A DNA stretch of 8,919 nt from Candidatus Saccharimonadota bacterium (lineage in GTDB: Bacteria > Patescibacteriota > Saccharimonadia > Saccharimonadales > Saccharimonadaceae). The stretch covers positions 1-8,919 of the forward strand of contig JAFOHW010000059.1 in assembly GCA_017421685.1 (NCBI GenBank), written 5' to 3'. Positions 1-5,739 of the stretch are shown piece after piece (within the stretch, counting starts at the first letter, position 1; every line of letters begins with the position of its first letter). The translations under genes and the position numbers were made by a program. The notes under the pieces were generated by a model. That model was given only the letters and a program-made list of their open reading frames with translations, was not told where the DNA came from and made no database searches.

Positions 1-921
1 AACTAACTTCTCTTCATCAAGCTTAGATACTATATTATATATTCCTTCTTTTATCATCGAAACAGAGGATAATTTCCATTTTTGAGCATTTGTACCGTTC
101 GGCACATAAATCTGAATATTCGATCCATTACTAGTAATAGCAGAAGTCAAATCTAAAACTTTATGCGAGCAGGCGGAAATAAAGACATGATTCGCGCCAT
201 TTTTTAAAATTCGCCATTTTTGCGCACAAGTGCCGTTACTAGTAAAGGCCTGAACATTAGTTCCACTTTTAGTACCAGCCCCACTAACATCTAACACTTT
301 TCCACTTTGTTTATTCTTTATAGTATAATATCCGTCAACATCTCTTTCTATATACCATTTTTGGGCCGTAGTATAATTATACTTCCATATCTGTATATTC
401 GTTCCATTTTTCACGCCATAAGCCCCACCTCTTATATCTATAACACTATTATTACTTATCGAAGATACTATATTATACATCCCATCCTCGACTACCTCTA
501 CCGGTACTAAGACCCATTTTTGCGCATTCGTATTATTGTCATCCCAGATTTGAATATTATTGCCAGTCACCATATCCCCATTTGAGACATCCAGAACTTT
601 ATCAGAACAAGACGAAACTAGTTTTACAATTTCCCCAGATGTTTCAAATATCTTCCATCTTTGCGCACAAGTTTTATTGGCTTTCCAAATCTGTACTTTT
701 GTTCCCCTCGTCGTGTCAGCATCGTATACATCCAAAGCCTTCCCTGAATGTGCATTTATAATATCATAATCGTCAGTATCAGAATTATAAGTTATCGTCC
801 ATTCCTGAGTTGGAGTACCATCCTTTGGATATATTTGAACGCTTGCCCCATTCTCGCTCGAACCACTCTCAACATCTAGATACATCGCACTTGATGATGT
901 TTTTATATAATACGTCCCTTC
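1..921 (-). repeat. Tandem RICIN (QxW) subdomain repeats inside the coding sequence
   Basis: Six conserved Trp codons, each preceded by Gln at the -2 residue position or by a variant of it, lie at 799-801, 655-657, 514-516, 355-357, 214-216 and 76-78. They correspond to residues 332, 380, 427, 480, 527 and 573. The spacings are 144, 141, 159, 141 and 138 bp. The longer third gap divides them into two groups of three, as expected for two beta-trefoils of three units. A third trefoil starts near residue 580 (KEGIYNIVSK) and leaves the window. Each unit has the pattern Y.I....SGKVLDV.....G..VQIW.....AQKW. At DNA level the units share a near-identical stretch around the Trp codon, so they are diverged tandem duplications. 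Confidence 0.85.
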
Positions 922-1794
922 CGCAATTCTCGTACTCTTCTGTACCTGAGTCGCTCCTCCAAACCACCCTTCGAACAACTTATAAAAATTCAAATTCCCG
1001 TACGCATTACACCCATCAGTCCACCCTCCGAGCGTAGCCGCATTTGGTTGGTATGGAGTATAACGATAAAGCGCTGACGTCGCTAAACTACGAATATTAA
1101 CAACCGACCCCCCACAAGAAGCTGATGGATTATACTGTATATAATTATTCCCTAATGGATAATTTGTCCAACCCCCATCCAATACCGTTCTAAATAGCGA
1201 CGCTGCATTTCTAACCTGATTTCTGAACCCATAATATTTAGAAGAACAGGCCGCTGTATCTGGACAACCATACCCAGTCGCCGAACGATATTGGCCACTA
1301 TGCGGGAAAGTATCCGTAATTAAACTCTGTTCCTTCTCCAGTAAGACGATTAAAACCTGCGGATTAATTTTATAATCTTGCGCCGCCCTATATATTATAT
1401 GTGCCGCCGACTCACCATTAAAATCCTCGTCCGCGAGACAGACAAAATGTCCATTTTTAATGTGCCAAGTCCTTGGTGGCATTGTCTCCGAAAAATACGA
1501 AACCTTATTCCCTACCGTATATTTCGTGATATCTGTATCATTACAAGAATTTTTCGATTTTAAAAACCTCTGGATTTCTGTCTCATTCATCGAATTATAA
1601 TTCCCCATCTGATAATCCGAAATAATATATCCAGGGTCAAAATTAGCTAAATTAACCGCCTCTACTTCTTCTGCTTTATCCTTAAAAATATGAGTCAAGA
1701 ACGTAAACAAAAATATCGCAACAAAAACCCCGCCAATCAAAAACCAATTTTTCCTCTTTCTCCTCACTACCCTATCTTTATCAATTTTTATCAT
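1..1794 (-). CDS. Membrane-anchored lysozyme-like protein with RICIN repeats (C-terminus cut by window edge)
   Basis: The frame is open from ATG at 1794 to base 1, giving 598 codons with no stop. Residues 1-17 are very basic (RRKRKNW) and about 18-37 are hydrophobic, so this is a signal anchor with an external C-terminus. Residues about 52-280 match a domain known from Actinobacteria and Saccharibacteria. They contain INPQ (143-146), LLEKEQSL (EKEQ at 153-156), GYGCPDTAAC (174-183) and a closing GWFGG. The NPQ...EKEQ spacing resembles the NP...ES motif of lytic transglycosylases, so a Glu at 153 or 155 may be catalytic (inference). From about 292 onward come RICIN beta-trefoil units, each ending in AQ(K/R)W or similar. 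There are two full trefoils and the start of a third. Likely role: binding and cutting wall glycan, its own or a host's. The start is fixed by the ATGA overlap with the upstream gene and a strong GGGGAGG seven bases away. The family call is good; enzymatic activity is unproven. Confidence 0.85.
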   Translation of the reverse strand, partial: MIKIDKDRVVRRKRKNWFLIGGVFVAIFLFTFLTHIFKDKAEEVEAVNLANFDPGYIISDYQMGNYNSMNETEIQRFLKSKNSCNDTDITKYTVGNKVSYFSETMPPRTWHIKNGHFVCLADEDFNGESAAHIIYRAAQDYKINPQVLIVLLEKEQSLITDTFPHSGQYRSATGYGCPDTAACSSKYYGFRNQVRNAASLFRTVLDGGWTNYPLGNNYIQYNPSASCGGSVVNIRSLATSALYRYTPYQPNAATLGGWTDGCNAYGNLNFYKLFEGWFGGATQVQKSTRIAEGTYYIKTSSSAMYLDVESGSSENGASVQIYPKDGTPTQEWTITYNSDTDDYDIINAHSGKALDVYDADTTRGTKVQIWKANKTCAQRWKIFETSGEIVKLVSSCSDKVLDVSNGDMVTGNNIQIWDDNNTNAQKWVLVPVEVVEDGMYNIVSSISNNSVIDIRGGAYGVKNGTNIQIWKYNYTTAQKWYIERDVDGYYTIKNKQSGKVLDVSGAGTKSGTNVQAFTSNGTCAQKWRILKNGANHVFISACSHKVLDLTSAITSNGSNIQIYVPNGTNAQKWKLSSVSMIKEGIYNIVSKLDEEKLV

Positions 1795-2345
1795 ACGCCA
1801 ACCTCCCCTTTTATAGTTCCATGCTTTCCCCCTGACTCAATTTTAATTACAATATCATACCCTCCACTAAGACCACCTGCTGGAACATTAAATCCTTCAC
1901 AGGTAGAAGTCGAGGCCGAACTAGAAATATTAGCCGTATCTTCATAAACTACACTTCCACCATTTATTAAACTCAACGTACAAGTCCCACCCCCTAAATA
2001 CTGATCAATATTAACTCTTATCATGACTGTACTATCAACTAATCCAGCATATGTTATAACCCCAGATAGCTCTTCCGCTTTATTCGGGTCTTCCCCTTCA
2101 TATTGTTTTACTTTTTTATCATCCTCTTCCTCGTTCTCTTCAACAGTTTCCTCTCCATTAATATATTCTATTTCCTCTTTTTTTTCTTCTGTTACTTCCG
2201 AAGTCTCCGGCTCATCTCTCCCGCCATTCTTTTTATCATTAAAATAATTATCCCAAACTAAATACACAACAATACATGACACGATCAACAACGCAAAAAT
2301 AACCAACCAAGACACCCATTTCTTACTACGTTTTCTTTTAGGCAT
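1791..2345 (-). CDS. Small membrane-anchored protein with acidic stalk and C-terminal beta domain
   Basis: The product is 184 residues. It has a basic N-terminus (KRKRSKK), one membrane segment at about 11-31, a strongly acidic low-complexity stalk at about 43-92 (runs of E and D), and a compact C-terminal domain at about 94-184. The C-terminal domain looks like beta structure, with ITYAGLVDSTVMIRVNIDQ, GGGTCTLSL, STCEGFNVP and GGYDIVIKI. Two Cys (122 and 149) could form a disulfide outside the membrane. I recall this domain type as common in surface proteins of Saccharibacteria and related groups, but I know no function. It is the first gene of the unit and overlaps the RICIN protein by four bases, so the two may act together at the surface. 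AGGAGA nine bases before ATG supports the start. Confidence 0.8.
   Translation of the reverse strand: MPKRKRSKKWVSWLVIFALLIVSCIVVYLVWDNYFNDKKNGGRDEPETSEVTEEKKEEIEYINGEETVEENEEEDDKKVKQYEGEDPNKAEELSGVITYAGLVDSTVMIRVNIDQYLGGGTCTLSLINGGSVVYEDTANISSSASTSTCEGFNVPAGGLSGGYDIVIKIESGGKHGTIKGEVGV
1802..1808 (-). promoter_or_regulatory. Shine-Dalgarno site for the coupled RICIN gene
   Basis: On the minus strand GGGGAGG lies seven bases before ATG at 1794. It sits inside the last codons of the upstream gene (KGEVGV). The upstream TGA (1793-1791) overlaps the ATG as ATGA and is followed directly by an in-frame TAA. This arrangement supports translational coupling and confirms the start of the large protein. 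Confidence 0.7.
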
Positions 2346-2366
2346 AATTATTATTCTCCTAATATC

Positions 2367-2394
2367 ATTGTAACATTATTTTACCCAATGTAAA
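2367..2394 (-). promoter_or_regulatory. Promoter for the minus-strand anchored-protein/RICIN unit
   Basis: Reading on the minus strand, TTTACA (2394-2389) and TACAAT (2372-2367) are separated by 16 bp. This is close to the sigma-70 consensus. Transcription would start near 2360, at the AGGAGA site (2360-2355), leaving a 5' leader of roughly 15 bases before ATG at 2345. It lies in the 79-bp divergent gap shared with the plus-strand sulfatase-like gene. Confidence 0.5.
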
Positions 2395-2409
2395 GAAATT
2401 TCTAATCTG

Positions 2410-2418
2410 TGATATAAT
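2410..2418 (+). promoter_or_regulatory. Extended -10 promoter, probably giving a leaderless mRNA
   Basis: TGA-TATAAT is a perfect -10 hexamer (2413-2418) with the upstream TG of an extended -10 element. No convincing -35 is seen. The hexamer ends six bases before the ATG at 2425, so initiation at the usual distance would fall on the start codon. No Shine-Dalgarno sequence precedes the ATG. Confidence 0.6.
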
Positions 2419-2424
2419 TGTAGA

Positions 2425-4089
2425 ATGAAAAAGGGAGTACAATTTTTTAAAGATCTTTTGCCGGCACTAATTTTATCACTAACTACTAGTTTCATGTTTT
2501 TCATCTTCGAACCGATTTCTCTTTATGCTAACAATATTAATGATTTCTGGTTCGATTTATATGACATGCTACCATTATTACTTCCCGCCTTCCTCATCTC
2601 TACTCTAGTTATTTTTATAATATTACTAATCTGCTATTTTATCTCAGCTAAATTTCTTAAAAAAGCTAATTCCTACTATGCTATCCTCTCTATCTTTTTC
2701 TGCGTCTTCTTAATAACTTATATTCAGGGTAACTTCCTCTCCGGTTCTCTCCCTGGAGTCAATGGCGAAGTTTTTAATTGGCGTGAATACAAAATAGACT
2801 CAATAATTTCTGTCGCTCTGTGGATTATAGTTTTTCTGGCCTCGTTTATTGTTATCAGGAAAATAAAACTTAAAAAATTCGTTTCCTTCATCTCTCCAAT
2901 AACCGGAGCAATCTTCCTTATGCTCCTAGTTTCTTTCGCCTCATTCCTCCTTACTACTAACGCTTTAGAAGATAAATTTACTTCAAAAGCTACCTTCGAC
3001 TATTATAACCAAGTCTCTAAAAATCGTAATTTCTTTATCTTCCTCGTCGACGCCATTGATTCTAGGTCCTTCGACAATCTCTTAAAAGACGATCCGGATT
3101 ATAAAGAAACTTTTAAAGATTTCACTTATTACCAAGATACCGTCTCCTATTATCCATATACTAGAGATTCCATCCCTTACATCTTCTCCCAAATTCCAAA
3201 CCATAACGAAACCGATTTTAGCGAATATTCCAAAAAAGCTTTCGAGAACTCGAATATTATAAAAACTTTAAATGAAAATAATTACAATATGTATTTTTAC
3301 GATAACGATTTTATTATGGGAAGAGACTCCGCCTCAATCTTTAAAAACATTTCCAATAAAACAAAAATAAATCGGGAAAATTTCTTCGCCGAAATTACTA
3401 GGTATAATCTTTACAAATACCTCCCTTACCCCCTAAAAGGTAAAGCCCATATCGAAAATCTCAGTTTCTGGCGCTCCGACCTCGAAGAGGGTAAAGTTGA
3501 TTTTGATTGGCGTGATAAACCCAACTACGATATCTATAATAACGAGGAATTAGAAGTAGTCAATGAAAACGTTTTTCATTTTATTCATCTCGAAGGTGCT
3601 CATATCTGGTTTAATCTCGACGAGAATCTTAATCCTATAGATAAAACCGTCGGAACTTACTCCCAAAAACAAACTGCTACCTTTAAAGTCATTAAAGCCT
3701 ATCTTGATCGCCTAAAATCCGCCGACACTTACGATAATGCTTCTATAGTTATCTTAGCCGATCATGGCTATAAGGACGGCGTTTGGGAATATGACTACAT
3801 CAATAATCGTTTTAATCCAATTTTGTATATTAAAGGTATAAAGGAAACCCACTCCAAAATGCACCGTTCCGATAAACCAATTTCTTTCGAAGACCTTGGA
3901 GACGCCTTTAATGATTTATATCTCGGTAAACCCAGTACTGAACTATTCAAAAATATAATCTCTCCAAGAGACCGTACTATTATTTACTACGTCTGGAATG
4001 AAGAAGATCATATGATTGAAGAAATCCAGACCGGAAAAGCTTGGGACGAAACGACCATTAAAGAAACTGGAAACGTCTTTGATCGTTAA
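2425..4089 (+). CDS. Membrane sulfatase/phosphoglycerol-transferase-like enzyme (alkaline phosphatase superfamily)
   Basis: The product is 554 residues. About five hydrophobic segments (roughly 11-33, 45-74, 84-103, 126-145, 152-177) precede a large external domain from about 200. This matches the layout of LtaS-type enzymes. The catalytic domain shows the metal-site landmarks of the sulfatase/alkaline phosphatase superfamily: FLVDA (Asp209), a probable nucleophile Thr246 in SYYPYTRDSIP, HLEGAH (His388/His393) and ILADHG (Asp446, His447). Known members move phosphoglycerol or phosphoethanolamine headgroups onto polymers or lipids, or remove sulfate. The substrate here cannot be read from sequence, and it is not a close LtaS match by eye. 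The start follows a TATAAT box with no leader. The 3' end overlaps the convergent CotH gene by 32 bp. Confidence 0.8.
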   Translation: MKKGVQFFKDLLPALILSLTTSFMFFIFEPISLYANNINDFWFDLYDMLPLLLPAFLISTLVIFIILLICYFISAKFLKKANSYYAILSIFFCVFLITYIQGNFLSGSLPGVNGEVFNWREYKIDSIISVALWIIVFLASFIVIRKIKLKKFVSFISPITGAIFLMLLVSFASFLLTTNALEDKFTSKATFDYYNQVSKNRNFFIFLVDAIDSRSFDNLLKDDPDYKETFKDFTYYQDTVSYYPYTRDSIPYIFSQIPNHNETDFSEYSKKAFENSNIIKTLNENNYNMYFYDNDFIMGRDSASIFKNISNKTKINRENFFAEITRYNLYKYLPYPLKGKAHIENLSFWRSDLEEGKVDFDWRDKPNYDIYNNEELEVVNENVFHFIHLEGAHIWFNLDENLNPIDKTVGTYSQKQTATFKVIKAYLDRLKSADTYDNASIVILADHGYKDGVWEYDYINNRFNPILYIKGIKETHSKMHRSDKPISFEDLGDAFNDLYLGKPSTELFKNIISPRDRTIIYYVWNEEDHMIEEIQTGKAWDETTIKETGNVFDR

Positions 4090-5386
4090 ATTCTTCTATT
4101 ATATTTCCATATTCCTGTTCGAAATACTCATATCTCGCCTTAACCCAGTTAAATAAATAATTAAATTCTTCTCCCGAATCCTGAATTCCCCATTTTTCAT
4201 TATCTTTTAAGATAGCCTTCTGGATTTCACCATTTCTATCTTGTATCTCTTTTAATAGTTCTTCTTTTCGCCCCCTTAACTTTTCTCTATAAACCCGTCT
4301 AACTTCCTCATTAAATTCTGGAAAATCCATTAAATGATAGAAAAGTTTTGAAATAAATTTATTTTCCATTAGACCATCCTCCCCAAAAGCTTCTCTCTTT
4401 CTTATCATATTCTCGTCTGACGAATAATATCTCTCATCAACTTCCCATCCCCAAACTCGATTAGCTAATGCTAAATCAAAATCCCAAACCGGACCAGCAT
4501 GAATCTTATCCCCAGCCCCGTCCCTATATAGATAAAAACTCGACGAATACGCATCAGGATTTACCGTAAATTCATTCACTAAATAATATTCCGCAAACGA
4601 CTCAATATCTATAATATCCAAAATTCCCTCATATTCGCCCCTCTCGGCTAACATCTCTAATTTATTAAAATCTTCTAAAAATTCATTAACTACCTTTTCT
4701 TTATTTTCTTCATCCTCCGAAACTAAATCTTTTAGTAGTAGATAATTTCCTGAATAACTCTCATAATATTCTTCCTCATCCCCATATGAATTATCTAGCT
4801 CAAACAAAACCCCGTCCTCCTCCTTTAAATTAACCGACCCTTTCGCAATATCAATCTTCGGTACTAAATAATAAAGACCCTCATATTCGTCATTAAAATA
4901 TAATTCAATAAACTTTCCTCTATAGTTATATTTTATCTCTAACATCTCCGCTAAGGTAAAAGCAATATCATTCCTTAAGAAACTATGGTCAAGATAATTC
5001 GCTAAAAGTACCCATTTCTTAGCCTCCCCTAATCCAAATAAATCGACCTTACTCGTAAATTTTATCTGATATGGCTTTTTCTTATGTTTCCACGTTGAAT
5101 TCCCCCTCCCCTTAACCTCGACCCCATCAAACTCCGCAACTCTCCCCTCGTTATATAACTCTAACTCATTCCCCTCATATTTCGTCTCTTTCGATCCTTC
5201 CTTAATTTCATCTAGACTAACCCCCTCTAAATTAATATTAATTCTCGGAATCCCATTATCAAGATACGCTTTATAAACTACAATCCTATCAATATTAAAT
5301 TTTAATAATACCCCTAATAAAACAATACAAATAGCAAGCAGAAAAATCATCCATTTCCAACGCTTACTACTAACTTTCTTTTTCAT
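4058..5386 (-). CDS. CotH-family protein kinase homologue, membrane-anchored
   Basis: The product is 442 residues: a basic start (KKKVSSKRWKW), a signal anchor at about 12-30, then a CotH domain (the atypical kinase family of the spore-coat protein CotH). Family motifs in order are KGRGNSTW (92-99), KKPYQIKF (103-110), WVLLANYLDHSFLRN (125-139), FNDEYEGLYYL (164-174), GVLFELDN (192-199) and GPVWDFDLA (298-306). CotH phosphorylates serines of coat proteins in Bacillus. In non-spore-formers such proteins are secreted or surface-bound with unknown targets. The position where many CotH proteins have Glu (LTEQ-like) here reads LVPK, so activity needs care. The start is four bases after the LexA-like gene, with AGAGG at 5400-5396 inside that gene. 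The two form an operon. Confidence 0.85.
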   Translation of the reverse strand: MKKKVSSKRWKWMIFLLAICIVLLGVLLKFNIDRIVVYKAYLDNGIPRININLEGVSLDEIKEGSKETKYEGNELELYNEGRVAEFDGVEVKGRGNSTWKHKKKPYQIKFTSKVDLFGLGEAKKWVLLANYLDHSFLRNDIAFTLAEMLEIKYNYRGKFIELYFNDEYEGLYYLVPKIDIAKGSVNLKEEDGVLFELDNSYGDEEEYYESYSGNYLLLKDLVSEDEENKEKVVNEFLEDFNKLEMLAERGEYEGILDIIDIESFAEYYLVNEFTVNPDAYSSSFYLYRDGAGDKIHAGPVWDFDLALANRVWGWEVDERYYSSDENMIRKREAFGEDGLMENKFISKLFYHLMDFPEFNEEVRRVYREKLRGRKEELLKEIQDRNGEIQKAILKDNEKWGIQDSGEEFNYLFNWVKARYEYFEQEYGNIIEEFNDQRRFQFL

Positions 5387-5390
5387 AAAA

Positions 5391-5720
5391 TTAAGCCTCT
5401 AAATCTAAACCTAATATTTCCCCCGCCTTCTCTAGGATTTTTTTCTCCTCTTCCGTACATTCTAACATCTTAATCTCAAACAGCTCAACCGTATCCTCAT
5501 GTTTATAATCCAAAATTTCCAGCGATCTCGCCGCCCCAGGAACCTTTTTTAAAACCCCCTTAGAAACTAAATTTTCAATATGTTCCGCTACTGCTGAAAC
5601 CGAAGAAAGTCCAAGCCCAGTCATAATCTCCCGATAAGACGGCGAATATCCATTCTCCTCTGTGAAATCTCTCAAAAAATCTAAAACCGCTAATTGTTTT
5701 TTTGTTAACTTAATCGCCAT
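5391..5720 (-). CDS. Short LexA-type winged-helix DNA-binding protein lacking the autoprotease domain
   Basis: The product is 109 residues. Residues 4-70 match the LexA N-terminal DNA-binding domain: LTKKQLAVLDFLRDFTEENG, YSPSYREIMTGLGLSS (recognition-helix region) and VAEHIENLVSKGVLKKVPGAARSLEI. LexA continues with a peptidase carrying a Ser-Lys dyad and an Ala-Gly cleavage site, about 200 residues in all. Here only about 39 residues follow, ending in a helical, acidic tail (TEEEKKILEKAGEILGLDLEA). It therefore cannot self-cleave like LexA and is probably a simple regulator. I place the start at ATG 5720. The frame is open further upstream to 6029, but that part is antisense to the LCP gene's Lys/Thr-rich region and a TATAAT box lies just before 5720. 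There is no Shine-Dalgarno site. It is cotranscribed with CotH and divergent from LCP, so autoregulation and control of LCP are plausible. Confidence 0.8.
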   Translation of the reverse strand: MAIKLTKKQLAVLDFLRDFTEENGYSPSYREIMTGLGLSSVSAVAEHIENLVSKGVLKKVPGAARSLEILDYKHEDTVELFEIKMLECTEEEKKILEKAGEILGLDLEA

Positions 5721-5722
5721 TA

Positions 5723-5735
5723 TGATATAATTATA
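5723..5735. promoter_or_regulatory. Shared palindromic -10 element for two divergent, leaderless genes
   Basis: The perfect 10-bp palindrome TATAATTATA (5726-5735) carries a TATAAT hexamer on each strand. The plus-strand box (5726-5731) has an upstream TG (5723-5724), so it is an extended -10, and ends eight bases before the LCP ATG at 5740. TTGTTA at 5702-5707 is a possible -35 with an 18-bp spacer. The minus-strand box (5735-5730) ends nine bases before the LexA-like ATG at 5720, with TTGATT at 5758-5753 as a -35 and a 17-bp spacer. Both start points would fall within a few bases of the start codons. Polymerase could engage only one direction at a time. Confidence 0.65.
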
Positions 5736-5739
5736 AACA

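Noticed and set aside
1791..1793. TGA read as glycine (alternative code of Gracilibacteria/Absconditabacteria)
   Set aside because: The only relevant TGA is a terminal one in ATGA, followed at once by TAA. No gene here has an internal in-frame TGA.
307..1947. Several short plus-strand ORFs (61-85 codons) in the left part
   Set aside because: They are antisense to the long open minus-strand genes with recognisable domains, have no family resemblance and are shadows.
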